Positions 41,764 to 50,617 of a stretch of DNA of 64,000 nt are shown one piece after another; within the stretch, counting starts at the first letter, position 1, and the number at the start of each line of letters is the position of its first letter. This stretch comes from Micromonospora sp. MW-13. GTDB taxonomy: Bacteria > Actinomycetota > Actinomycetes > Mycobacteriales > Micromonosporaceae. Below the pieces are notes generated by a model. That model was not told the DNA's origin. It made no database searches and was given only the letters and a program-made list of their open reading frames with translations. Location: assembly GCF_003434305.1 (NCBI RefSeq), contig NZ_QKKX01000011.1, positions 1 to 64,000 of the forward strand. Direction: 5' to 3'. The translations under genes and the position numbers were made by a program.

Positions 41764-42611
41764 CGGCCCCCACCTCGGCGCCCGAATCGATGGTCGCCGC
41801 GCCGCGGGCCGAGACGGCGGGTACGGGGCGACGGCGGTCCCGCCGCCTGCCGATCGTGCTCAAGCCCTTCGTCGCGCTGCTCTACGTCCTCGTCATCGTG
41901 GCCGTCTGGGCCGGGTACCAGGAGGCGGCGGATGTCCCGCGATTCCTGTTGGCCAGCCCCGGTGAGGTCGGGGGGCAACTGGTGGACCTGGCGCGGGACG
42001 GAACGCTCTGGACCCATCTGGGCTACACCGTTCGCAACATCGGGCTCGGCTTCGCCATCGGGGCCGTGGTCGGTGCGCTGCTGGGAGTGCTCGTGTCCCG
42101 ATCACAGGTCGTGGACGCGATGATCTACCCGTTCCTGGTCGTCTTCCAGGCGATGCCGAAGATCGCTCTCGCCCCCATGTTCGTCCTCTGGTTCGGCCTC
42201 GGTCTGACCAGCCAACTCATTCTCATCGTGAGCCTGTCCTTCTTCCCGATCCTGGTCGGCACCGTGACCGGGCTCCGGCAGGTGAACTCCGGGTACCAGG
42301 ACCTGGCCACGACCATCGGGATGAAACCGGTCGCCAAGCTGTTCCGGATCGACATCCCGGCGGCGTCACCGTCGATCTTCGCCGCCGCGCGGGTTGCCGT
42401 GGTCGACGCCATGACCGGCGCCGTCGTCGCCGAGTGGATCTCGTCAAGCCAGGGACTCGGCTATCTCCTGGTGGAGGCCAACTCGTCGTACCAGGTGCCC
42501 ACCCTGATGGCCGCGATCGTGGTGATCATCGCCGTCGGAGTCGCCGTCTACCAACTGGTCACCTTCGTGGAGACCCGCGCCCTGTCCTGGCGCGACCCTG
42601 TCCCGGCCTGA
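41760..42611 (+). CDS. ABC transporter permease 1
   Basis: A 283-residue inner-membrane permease with about six hydrophobic segments and the BPD_transp_1 EAA loop region (GYQDLATTIGMKPVAKLFRIDIPAASPSIFAAARVA). It is similar to the second permease at 43702, so the importer probably uses a permease heterodimer. The GTG at 41760 overlaps the ATPase stop. It follows the SsuC/ThiX pattern. Confidence 0.9.
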   Translation: MTAPTSAPESMVAAPRAETAGTGRRRSRRLPIVLKPFVALLYVLVIVAVWAGYQEAADVPRFLLASPGEVGGQLVDLARDGTLWTHLGYTVRNIGLGFAIGAVVGALLGVLVSRSQVVDAMIYPFLVVFQAMPKIALAPMFVLWFGLGLTSQLILIVSLSFFPILVGTVTGLRQVNSGYQDLATTIGMKPVAKLFRIDIPAASPSIFAAARVAVVDAMTGAVVAEWISSSQGLGYLLVEANSSYQVPTLMAAIVVIIAVGVAVYQLVTFVETRALSWRDPVPA

Positions 42612-42673
42612 TTCCACGCCAACGCAATCGGGCTCTTTCCACCATTTCCCCCACCCTGATTCGAGGTAGCGCA

Positions 42674-43705
42674 ATGCGTCGCATCAACCGCAGATCCATC
42701 CTCGCCGGTGTCGTCGCCGGCGCCGTCGTCACGGTCACCGCTGGCTGCGGCGACGTCGAGCCCCCCGCGACAGGCGGCAAGGACGGCGGCACAACAAAGG
42801 TCAGCATCCAGATCGACGGCGCCGCCGCGCCCTACTACGCACCCCTGTACTGGGCGAAGGAGCAGGGCTACTTCGCCGACCAGAAACTTGACGTCGAGTT
42901 CCTGTACGCCGATGCCGCGACGATCACCAAGAACGTCGCTGCGGGCAACGTGCAGTTCGGCTTCCCGAACGCGGACACCGTCATCCAGGCCGTGGCCAAC
43001 GGAGTGCCCGACGTCGTGGTGCACACGACATACCAGCAGGGCATCGGTGCCCTGCTCACCATCGCCGACTCCGGTATCACCAGCCCCGCACAGCTGAAGG
43101 GCAAGACCGTCGCCGTGACCAGTCTCGGTTCGCCGAACTACGTGCAGTTGACGGCGATGGCCGCTTCAGCGGGCCTGGACGTGAAGAAGGACATGACCGT
43201 CAAGGTGGTCGGCACCGGGGCGATCGTCTCCGCCCTGCAGAACAAGGAAGTCGACGCGATCGTCTTCTCCCGGCTGCGCTACTACACCCTCAAGGCGGCG
43301 GGGGTTCAGGTGAACCAGATCCTGTCCAACGAGTACCTGCCCTCGTTCGGCAACGTGGTGATCGCCGGTCAGCAGTACGCCCAGAAGAATCCGCAGGTGG
43401 TCAAGGGATTCACCAGCGCACTGAACACGGCACTGCAGGATCTCATCGACGGCAAGCTGCCGGCTGCCGTCACGATGTCGGTCCAGAAGTACGCCCCCAG
43501 CTTCGCCGGTCAAGAGCAGACAGTGACCGAGGTGATGCAGGAGGTGTTCGCCAAGGAGCTGTGGCAGAGCGAGGCGACCAAGGCGAACGGGCTCGGCTAC
43601 GGCGACCCAGCGGCCTGGCAGAAGGCGGTGGACGCCCAGAAGCAGTACGGCCTGATCAAGGGCGACGTACGCGCGACGGACTTCGTGCAGAAGGCATCCT
43701 CGTGA
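42674..43705 (+). CDS. ABC transporter substrate-binding lipoprotein, NMT1/THI5-like
   Basis: A 343-residue lipoprotein. The signal peptide ends at a lipobox VTAGC (about residue 25). The mature domain shows the NMT1/SsuA-like opening PYYAPLYWAKEQGYFADQKLDVEF and GVPDVVVHTTYQQG. Relatives bind hydroxymethylpyrimidine, riboflavin, taurine or nitrate. In this operon the ligand is more likely a pyrimidine nucleoside or base. The ATG at 42674 lies 62 bases after the first permease gene; its stop overlaps the second permease start. Confidence 0.9.
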   Translation: MRRINRRSILAGVVAGAVVTVTAGCGDVEPPATGGKDGGTTKVSIQIDGAAAPYYAPLYWAKEQGYFADQKLDVEFLYADAATITKNVAAGNVQFGFPNADTVIQAVANGVPDVVVHTTYQQGIGALLTIADSGITSPAQLKGKTVAVTSLGSPNYVQLTAMAASAGLDVKKDMTVKVVGTGAIVSALQNKEVDAIVFSRLRYYTLKAAGVQVNQILSNEYLPSFGNVVIAGQQYAQKNPQVVKGFTSALNTALQDLIDGKLPAAVTMSVQKYAPSFAGQEQTVTEVMQEVFAKELWQSEATKANGLGYGDPAAWQKAVDAQKQYGLIKGDVRATDFVQKASS

Positions 43706-44481
43706 CCGAACGGCGACTCGGTCGGCTCCCCCGCACCCTGCTCGGTGCGACCTCGGTGGTGGCGTTCCTGCTGATCTGGCAGGGCTACGTCAAGGCCGCG
43801 GACGTTCCGGCGTACACCCTGCCGGGGCCGGTTGAGGTCGTGCGGTACGCCGGGCAGTTGCTCGCTGGCGATCAACTGCTCGTACACATCAGGGTGACCG
43901 CTGTCGAGCTGTTGCAGGGCGTTGCCATCGGGCTGACGGTGGGCGTACTCGCCGGAGTGATGGCGGCCCGCTGGCGTTGGCTGGAACGACTGGCAATGCC
44001 ACTACTGGTGCTGATCCAGATCACGCCGAAGATCGCGATCGCGCCGCTGCTGGTGCTGTGGCTCGGCCTGGGCGTGACGAGCAAGATCACACTGGTCGCC
44101 CTGGTCACCTTCTTCCCAGTGCTGGTCAACACGCTGGCCGGGCTGCGGGACATCGGCACGGCCTACCGGCACCTGTGTCAGGTGCTCGCCATGTCGGGAA
44201 CGCAGCGGTTCTTCCGGGTCGAGTTGCCGATGACACTTCCGCACATCGTCGTCGGGCTGCGGCTGGGTGCGCTGGCCGGCGTAACGGCTGCGGTCATCGG
44301 TGAGCTGATCGGTGCCCAGGCCGGACTCGGCTTCATGGTCGCTCAGGGCCAGGAAACCGACAACGTCCCGCAGTCCATGGTCGGGCTGCTGTTGCTGAGC
44401 CTGCTGGGCCTGCTCGCCTGGTCCGGCATCGGTACGGCCGCCAGCTGGTTGCGTTCCCGTTTCGGTGTCGCGGGTGCCTGA
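43702..44481 (+). CDS. ABC transporter permease 2
   Basis: A 259-residue permease with about six membrane segments and the EAA loop in GTAYRHLCQVLAMSGTQRFFRVELPMTLPHIVVGLRLG. GTG at 43702 overlaps the substrate-binding protein stop by four bases. Together with the permease at 41760 it would form the membrane channel of the importer. It is shorter and clearly diverged from permease 1. Confidence 0.9.
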   Translation: MTERRLGRLPRTLLGATSVVAFLLIWQGYVKAADVPAYTLPGPVEVVRYAGQLLAGDQLLVHIRVTAVELLQGVAIGLTVGVLAGVMAARWRWLERLAMPLLVLIQITPKIAIAPLLVLWLGLGVTSKITLVALVTFFPVLVNTLAGLRDIGTAYRHLCQVLAMSGTQRFFRVELPMTLPHIVVGLRLGALAGVTAAVIGELIGAQAGLGFMVAQGQETDNVPQSMVGLLLLSLLGLLAWSGIGTAASWLRSRFGVAGA

Positions 44482-44515
44482 GCAGGTATCGCCGCGTCCC
44501 GGCCACGGCGCTGCC

Positions 44516-45415
44516 ATGGCCGGGACGCGGCGACGGATCGTGGTCGACACCGACGGCGGCGTGGATGATCTGGTGGCGCTCGCCTGGCTACTCTGCCTGC
44601 CGGAGGTCGATGTCCCCGCGGTCATCGCGACCGGCGGAGCCCGCACTGTCGACGTCGTCGGAGCCGCGGTCACCCACGTCCTGAAGACGCTTGCCCCGGT
44701 CCGTCGACCGCTGCTGCTGCGGGGCGCCGAGGTGACGCCGGCGAGACGGACCTCGGTGCCGTCCGGAGTGCACCTGCACGGTGAGTACGGGCTCGGAACG
44801 CTCGTACCGCCGTGCGGACCCGAATTCGGCGGCGGGATGGATGACGAGGCGTTACCGCCACACACCGACTACCTCGTGCTCGGCCCGTGCACCACGGCGG
44901 CGCGGATCGCCAGCCAAGGCGGACACCGGCCCGGGGAAGCCTGGCTGACCGTCATGGGCGGGGCGTTCTCACTGCCCGGCGTGGTGCAGGGGGCCGAACC
45001 GAACTTCGCGCGGGATCCCCACGCGGCCCGGCTGCTGCTCACCAACCCGCCCGGCAAGGGCGTTCGGATCGTGCCGACCGACGTGACCACCCAGGCGAGG
45101 TGCCCGGACACCGCTGTCCGGTACGCGCTCGCTGGCGGGGAGGGTTGGCTCAGGTTGCGGGCACAACTGCTGGCGTACTACTGGTCCGCGGGGTCGGCCC
45201 GGTACTGCCACGACCTGGTCGCTGCGGCTGTCGCCGTCTGCCCGGGCATGGTGACGGCCGAGGTCGCGGCCGCAGTGACCGTCGACGAGAACGGTAGATC
45301 AAGCATGACCGCCGCAGCGGGCTCGGCGGTGCGGGTGGTACACGGTCTGCACGAGGCCCGGTGGCGGGCAGTCGCGCGGGGATGGGCATCGAACAGGGAG
45401 ATGGCAGCATGCTGA
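44516..45415 (+). CDS. Nucleoside hydrolase (IUNH family)
   Basis: A 299-residue hydrolase that splits a ribonucleoside into base and ribose. The calcium-binding signature is IVVDTDGGVDDLVALAWLL; further family marks are FARDPHAARLLL (usually NxxxDPxAA) and the C-terminal active-site His-Asp in ARYCHDLVAAAVAV. I chose the ATG at 44516, where the family similarity begins; GTGs at 44465 and 44474 are in-frame alternatives that overlap the permease. With the kinase downstream and orotate-processing genes on the other strand, orotidine is an attractive substrate, but specificity is not readable here. Confidence 0.88.
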   Translation: MAGTRRRIVVDTDGGVDDLVALAWLLCLPEVDVPAVIATGGARTVDVVGAAVTHVLKTLAPVRRPLLLRGAEVTPARRTSVPSGVHLHGEYGLGTLVPPCGPEFGGGMDDEALPPHTDYLVLGPCTTAARIASQGGHRPGEAWLTVMGGAFSLPGVVQGAEPNFARDPHAARLLLTNPPGKGVRIVPTDVTTQARCPDTAVRYALAGGEGWLRLRAQLLAYYWSAGSARYCHDLVAAAVAVCPGMVTAEVAAAVTVDENGRSSMTAAAGSAVRVVHGLHEARWRAVARGWASNREMAAC

Positions 45416-46359
45416 ACGAGCCGATGATCGCTGTGGTCGGCAGCGCCAACCTGGACCGGTTGGTGGTGACCGACAGGCTGCCCCGCCCCGGCGAGACGCT
45501 GACCGCGCGGGAGTACTGGGAAGGGGTCGGCGGGAAGGGCACGAACCAGGCGATGACGGTTGCCACGCTGGGGGCATCCGTCGCCTTCGTCGGCTGCGTG
45601 GGCGACGACGCCGCCGGTGACCTGGTCCGGCAGCGGCTTGCCGGACGGGGCGTGGACGTGTCCGGGATGATCGTCGTCGGTGGAACCCCTACCGGAACAG
45701 CCTTGATCACAGTGGATGGTCAGGGAGAGAACGTCATCGTGGTGAGCCCCGGGGCCAACGCCGCCCTCGACCCGGTCTGCATCGACCGCCAAAGCGGCGT
45801 GATCGGGGCGGCGGCCCTCACCCTGATGCAGTGTGAGGTCGGAATGCCCGCCCTGGAACGAGCCGCCGAACTGGCCGGCGGGTTGCTGGTCGTCAATCCC
45901 GCACCCGCGTGCCCGCTACCCGAGGCGCTCGCGCGTCGGGTGGACATCCTGGTGCCGAACCGCACCGAGCTGGCGCTCCTGGCCGGGACGCCCGTCCCCA
46001 GACGGTTGGACGATGTTACGGGCGCGGTGGGACGTCTCGGTCTCGCTGCCACCGTGGTGGTGACCCTCGGGGCGCAGGGCGCCCTGGTGGTCGAGCCCGA
46101 CGGCCAGGCCACACACGTGCCGGCGCTTCCGGTGCAGGCGATGGACACCACCGGCGCGGGGGACTGTTTCTGCGGAGCCCTCGCCACGGCACTGGTGGCA
46201 CGACCCGGTGAAACCGTCATCGAAGCAGCCCGCTGGGCGGTCGTGGCGGCGGCATTGTCGACCCGGGGAAGAGGCGCCCAGGGCGCCCTGCCGGTCAGCG
46301 CCGAGGTGTCCGACGCGATGGCCGGGCTGCGTGAGGTGCCGGTCGGTACGGGCGGTTGA
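45409..46359 (+). CDS. Ribokinase-like PfkB carbohydrate kinase
   Basis: A 316-residue sugar kinase. The N-terminal substrate motif is VGSANLDRLVVTDRLPRPGETL, then GGKGTNQAMTVATLG, a ribokinase signature. The C-terminal motif DTTGAGDCFCGALATAL holds the catalytic Asp. The expected reaction is ATP-dependent phosphorylation of ribose to ribose 5-phosphate. The ATG at 45409 has GGGAG upstream and overlaps the nucleoside hydrolase stop by seven bases, so the ribose released by that enzyme is its likely substrate. Last gene of the LacI operon. Confidence 0.92.
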   Translation: MLNEPMIAVVGSANLDRLVVTDRLPRPGETLTAREYWEGVGGKGTNQAMTVATLGASVAFVGCVGDDAAGDLVRQRLAGRGVDVSGMIVVGGTPTGTALITVDGQGENVIVVSPGANAALDPVCIDRQSGVIGAAALTLMQCEVGMPALERAAELAGGLLVVNPAPACPLPEALARRVDILVPNRTELALLAGTPVPRRLDDVTGAVGRLGLAATVVVTLGAQGALVVEPDGQATHVPALPVQAMDTTGAGDCFCGALATALVARPGETVIEAARWAVVAAALSTRGRGAQGALPVSAEVSDAMAGLREVPVGTGG

Positions 46360-46521
46360 CACCGTGACCGATCCCCTGACGGAACCACCAAACCATGATC
46401 GTTCTCAGCGCCAACCGCTGTTCCTGGATTCTCCACCCTCGGCTCCAGGCCGTCAGAGCCAGTCGCTGCGTGGCGTCCGGCCAGGCGGCCCGGTGGCGTC
46501 CGCAAGACGGATGAAGAAATA

Positions 46522-46536
46522 TGACACAAGGTGTCA
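46522..46536. promoter_or_regulatory. Palindrome upstream of the flavin-oxidase-like gene
   Basis: TGACACAAGGTGTCA is a perfect 6-base inverted repeat with a 3-base centre, 90 bases upstream of the start at 46626. It is a good operator candidate for a dimeric regulator that is not encoded nearby. The rest of 46360-46625 shows no gene. Confidence 0.45.
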
Positions 46537-46625
46537 GGTCTTGGGTCGAGCATGGTCTCACCGGCCGGCGTCGATGGTGGGCGTGGACCGGGCACCACGA
46601 TAGATACGGATAGACAGGGAGCTCC

Positions 46626-47156
46626 ATGCGCGAAACTCCAGAAGACCTCAGAGAGCTTCAGGACCTCCTCGACGCCTCCCTCTCCCGCTCCACCTCACAC
46701 CTCCGCTCGATCATCAACACCGAGAGCACACCGACCGCGGAGCAGCTCAGCCAGGTCCTCACCGGCATGTGCACCCTCGCCCTGTCCACCGTGACGGCGA
46801 AGGGCGAGCCGCGGATCAGCGGTGTGGATGGGCACTTCCTGCACGGAAAGTGGCACTTCGGCACGGCGCGCGGCGCCGCCAAGGCGCGCCACCTCGCGGC
46901 GCGGTCCGCCGTCAGCGCCGCGCACATGCGCGGTGAGGACCTGGGCGTGTTCACGCACGGCAAGGTGGAGATCCTCAACCCCCGGGACGGCGAGCCGGCC
47001 GCGGACTGGCCGGACCTGCTCGCGTACCTCAAGGACTTCTACGGCGACGACTTCTTCGACTGGGACAACGACGTGGTCTACTACCGGCTGCATCCGCACT
47101 GGATGACCGTCTACGCCCCCGACATCGCAAGGCTCACTGCGCCGTCCCAGTCCTGA
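46626..47156 (+). CDS. Pyridoxamine 5'-phosphate oxidase-like flavin protein
   Basis: A 176-residue split-barrel protein of the PPOX/FMN- or F420-binding superfamily. The core strands are MCTLALSTVTAKGEPRISGVDGHFLHGKWHFGTARGAAKARHLAARSAVSAAHM, typical of these small oxidoreductases. A helical N-terminus of about 40 residues precedes the barrel. The ATG at 46626 has GGGAG upstream. Whether it binds FMN or F420 and what it reduces cannot be told. It may form a stress-response unit with the UvrA-like gene that follows 200 bases later. Confidence 0.8.
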   Translation: MRETPEDLRELQDLLDASLSRSTSHLRSIINTESTPTAEQLSQVLTGMCTLALSTVTAKGEPRISGVDGHFLHGKWHFGTARGAAKARHLAARSAVSAAHMRGEDLGVFTHGKVEILNPRDGEPAADWPDLLAYLKDFYGDDFFDWDNDVVYYRLHPHWMTVYAPDIARLTAPSQS

Positions 47157-47354
47157 TCGGCAGCACGGGCCGCATCGGGACCGGCCACGTGATGAGAGAT
47201 CTGGTGAAGCGGCCGCTCAGCGCCATTGATGACGACCTGCCGCGTAGTGGCGTGATCGGTCTGGTCGGCATGGGTGGGGCCCCTCCGCCCATGTCCCGCT
47301 GCGTTGCGAGAGGGTGGACGAAGGTTGACTGCATTCGTATGGGATGTCGCGAGT

Positions 47355-49844
47355 ATGGGGCGCCAGACCATCGACGTGGTGGGGGCTCGTACCAACAATC
47401 TGCGGGACGTGTCCGTGAGGATCCCCAAGCAGCAGCTCGTCGCCTTCACCGGAGTGAGCGGCAGCGGCAAGACCTCGCTGGCCATCGATACCCTGCACAA
47501 CGAAGCCCAGCTGCGGTATCTGGAGGGACTTTCGCCGTTCGTACGGCAGTACATCACCCAGCGCAATCGGCCGAAGGTCGACCGCATCCTGGGACTCGGC
47601 GCGACGCTCGCGGTCGACCAGCGCCGTCTGAACCGCAACCCCCGCTCCACCGTCGCGACGATCACCGGCATCGACGGGCACCTGGGGCTGCTGTACTCGC
47701 GCCTTCCGGGGATCGGCGCAGACCCGGCAGCGGAGAGTGGGGACGGGCATCTGACGACCGCTCACTTCGACCGCAATACGCCGGAAGGGAGCTGTGCGAA
47801 CTGCCACGGGGTGGGCGGGCGCTGGCAGGCGCAGGAGGACCTGGTCATCACCCACCCGGAGCTTCCGCTCTTCGAGGGGGCCTCGCCCTGGTACGCGAAG
47901 TGGCGGTCGGGGGAGCACGCGTTCGTGCCGGCGCTTGCCGAGAAGCGGGACGTGGACCTCGGCCGGTCGTGGCAGTCGCTGCCTGAGGAGTTCCGTCATT
48001 GCGTGCTGTACGGCACGGGTGACGAGAAGATCGAGGCGACCGTCGACATGCCGAACAAGAATGAGACGGCCCTGATGACCTACACCTCGAGCCAGCCGCT
48101 GCGGGGCGCGCTCGCCGAGGTGGAGCGGGTGTTCGTGAACGCCCAGACGTCCAGTGCCAAGCAGCGCTACCTGCCGTACATGCGCAAGCAGCCCTGCGGC
48201 ACCTGCGGCGGCAGCGGGTACGACCAGTTGGCCCGGTCCGTGCGGCTCAGCGGGCTGACGTACCCCGACCTGCTCGAGGTGGAAGTACGGGAGGTGCGCA
48301 GCTGGGCAGAGCGCGTGGCGGACGACCTGGGCGCCCGGCAGCGCGAGGTGGGTGAGCCGCTGCTGCAGGACCTGGGCCGCAGGCTCGGAATCCTCGACCG
48401 GCTCGGCCTGGCCCATCTCCAGCTGTCCCGGAGCGCGGCGACGCTGTCCGCGGGTGAGTTGCAGCGGACCCGGCTCGCCGCGCAGCTCAGCACCGAGCTG
48501 AGCGGCATCATCTTCGTCCTAGACGAGCCCGGGACCGGGCTGCATCCGGCGGACAAGGCGCACCTGCTCGACATCGCCCTGGAGCTGCGCGAGGCTGGCA
48601 ACACGGTGCTCCTCGTCGAGCACGACCCTGAGCTGATCGCCCGGGCCGACTGGGTGATCGATATGGGGCCCGGCGCGGGCCGCTTCGGCGGTGAGGTCCT
48701 GGTGTCGGGGCCTCCCGCCGACGTGGCCGCCCACCCGAAGTCGCTGACCGGGCGCTATCTGGCCGGTGTGGGGCCGCGGCTGCACCGGACCCGCCGCCCG
48801 ACCGGGGACGACACCGGCTGGGTGGAGCTGCACGGCCTGCGTGCGCACAACGTGACCGCGGACCTGGTGAGTTTCCCCGCCGGTCGGCTCACCTGCCTGA
48901 CCGGGGTGAGCGGCAGCGGCAAGAGCAGCCTACTCGGCGCGCTCGGGGCGAGCGTGGAGGCCGCCCTGAACGGGACGGCGGCCGACACGGTGCGGGAGGT
49001 GACCGGCCTTGAGGGGTTCAGCTGGGTCGCCGTCGTCGATCAGGAACCGCTCGGGCGAACGCCGCGGTCCAACCCGGCTACGTACAGCAAGGCGTTCGAC
49101 ATCGTTCGCAAGCTGTTCGCCGAGACCGACGTGGCGCACGGGCGCGGGGTCAATGCCTCCTGGTTCAGCTTCAACACTGCGGGTGGCGGCCGCTGCGAGA
49201 CCTGCACCGGTTACGGCCGCAAGCTGGTCGACATGCACTTTCTGCCGGATGTGTGGGTGGTCTGCGACGCGTGCGAGGGTCGGCGCTACAAGCCGGAGGC
49301 CTTGGAAATCAGGTATCAGGGGTTGGCCATCGATCAGGTGCTGGAGCTGACCGTCGCCGAGGCCGTGGAGCAGTTCTCCGAGCCCCGGCAGCTCGCGGAG
49401 ACCCTGGGAGCCTTGAACCAGGTCGGGCTCGGCTATCTCCAACTCGGCCAGAGCGCCACAGAGTTGTCCGGCGGCGAGGCCCAGCGGCTGAAGCTGGCGT
49501 CCGCGATCCAGCGCGGCGCTGCGAGCCGCAAGGCCGGCCTCGTCGTTCTCGACGAGCCCGTCTCGGGCCTGCACCCGTCTGACATCCAGCGTGTGGTGGA
49601 CGCGCTCGATGTGTTGCTCGACTCGGGCAACACCGTCGTCGTGGCCGAACATGACATCCCCGTCGCCGCGTCGGCGGACTGGGTGATCGACCTGGGGCCG
49701 GGAGCCGGTCCGGACGGGGGTGCGGTGGTCGCGGAGGGCACCCCGGACGCCGTCGCGATGGCGGACACCCCGACCGCCGGTTTCTTCCGGCGGTACGCGG
49801 CGGGCCTGCCGCTCCTGGAGGTGCGGGAAGGCACGCGCTGCTGA
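47355..49844 (+). CDS. UvrA-like ABC protein, class II (drug-resistance type)
   Basis: A 829-residue tandem ABC protein, shorter than housekeeping UvrA (about 940-1000). Two Walker A motifs occur (GVSGSGKTSLAI, GVSGSGKSSLLG). The signature regions are ATLSAGELQRTRLAAQL and TELSGGEAQRLKLASAI, with Walker B in FVLDEPGTGLHP and VVLDEPVSGLHP. Zinc-binding Cys pairs remain (CANC, CGTC, CETC...CDAC). The missing length is in the UvrB-binding region, as in the DrrC-like proteins that protect antibiotic producers. The ATG at 47355 is where similarity begins; a TTG at 47325 is possible. It probably scans or clears drug-damaged DNA. Confidence 0.9.
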   Translation: MGRQTIDVVGARTNNLRDVSVRIPKQQLVAFTGVSGSGKTSLAIDTLHNEAQLRYLEGLSPFVRQYITQRNRPKVDRILGLGATLAVDQRRLNRNPRSTVATITGIDGHLGLLYSRLPGIGADPAAESGDGHLTTAHFDRNTPEGSCANCHGVGGRWQAQEDLVITHPELPLFEGASPWYAKWRSGEHAFVPALAEKRDVDLGRSWQSLPEEFRHCVLYGTGDEKIEATVDMPNKNETALMTYTSSQPLRGALAEVERVFVNAQTSSAKQRYLPYMRKQPCGTCGGSGYDQLARSVRLSGLTYPDLLEVEVREVRSWAERVADDLGARQREVGEPLLQDLGRRLGILDRLGLAHLQLSRSAATLSAGELQRTRLAAQLSTELSGIIFVLDEPGTGLHPADKAHLLDIALELREAGNTVLLVEHDPELIARADWVIDMGPGAGRFGGEVLVSGPPADVAAHPKSLTGRYLAGVGPRLHRTRRPTGDDTGWVELHGLRAHNVTADLVSFPAGRLTCLTGVSGSGKSSLLGALGASVEAALNGTAADTVREVTGLEGFSWVAVVDQEPLGRTPRSNPATYSKAFDIVRKLFAETDVAHGRGVNASWFSFNTAGGGRCETCTGYGRKLVDMHFLPDVWVVCDACEGRRYKPEALEIRYQGLAIDQVLELTVAEAVEQFSEPRQLAETLGALNQVGLGYLQLGQSATELSGGEAQRLKLASAIQRGAASRKAGLVVLDEPVSGLHPSDIQRVVDALDVLLDSGNTVVVAEHDIPVAASADWVIDLGPGAGPDGGAVVAEGTPDAVAMADTPTAGFFRRYAAGLPLLEVREGTRC

Positions 49845-49886
49845 GGGGCCCGGGGCGCGTCTTGCGTCACGTCCTGCACTGTCGTC

Positions 49887-49919
49887 CGTGCCCGCTCCGT
49901 CCGAGGAGGAGCGGGCACG
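49887..49919 (+). terminator. Terminator after the UvrA-like gene
   Basis: CGTGCCCGCTCC and GGAGCGGGCACG form a perfect 12-base stem with a 9-base loop, 42 bases after the stop. There is no T-tract. Confidence 0.8.
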
Positions 49920-50617
49920 CCTGAGATCGGTGCTGGAGCGGTGCGAGCTTCGGAGCTCACTACGCCGGAGCCACCGCGGCGTACGCGGCCGGCGCCCGCC
50001 CGGATGCGCTCAGGGCAGGGCCAGCTCGACCGCGCCGCGGCGGCCAGGTCGAGGACCGCATCGCCGTGCGGGCTGCGTACGGTCAGCCGTTGCCCGGCCG
50101 CCGCGACGAGCCGCGCCCGCAGGCCGTCGGGGGCCCAGGTCATTCGGCTCCCGATCGGCCGGGACGCCCGTCGTTCACAACGTTGATCGACTTTGTGTCG
50201 GTGACATGGCGGCCTCCGCCGCCCTCGAAGCCCCGTTGTCAGTGACCTGAAGTCGATCATCCCGCCCACCCCAGGACCAGCCACCCCGTTTCGCACGGAA
50301 TGTCCGTTTCGCGCTGCCGGCCCGTTGCTGGGTGTGACGGGCGGCATCCGGGTGGCGGAACACCGGCCGGGCCGGGGTGGTTACACATGGCGGACGATCG
50401 AGTAGCGCATGTGCCGCTGGGCTGCCCGAGGGCATCTCCCCCGGGATGGAATGCGGGCCGGCTGTCGGTCGTTACATCTGGACCCGGCGCCACCGGCACC
50501 CCCCGGTGCGCGTCCTTCCCCCCTTTTTCTGGTTTTCTTCGGGCGCCTCGACGTGGTGCTCACACGCCTGCCCTTCCCCGGGCCGGGTGTGTCGACCCCC
50601 GAATTGGAGTCACCCCC
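49920..50617. other. Long intergenic region before a secreted-protein gene
   Basis: A minus-strand frame starting at 50143 begins MTWAPDGLRARLVAAAGQ and looks protein-like for about 45 codons, then loses that character; it may be a small or decayed gene. From about 50450 to 50617 lies the long leader of the gene at 50618, with pyrimidine-rich runs (50510-50535). I looked for a c-di-AMP (ydaO) riboswitch, common before actinobacterial wall-hydrolase genes, and could not find its conserved blocks. Confidence 0.4.

Noticed and set aside
49433..50143. A minus-strand frame starting MTWAPDGLRARLVAAAGQ
   Set aside because: Protein-like for only about 45 codons, then runs antisense into the UvrA-like gene; no ribosome-binding site.
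50400..50617. A c-di-AMP riboswitch in the leader of the secreted transglycosylase-like gene
   Set aside because: Such leaders are common for actinobacterial wall hydrolases, but the conserved ydaO blocks are not present here.
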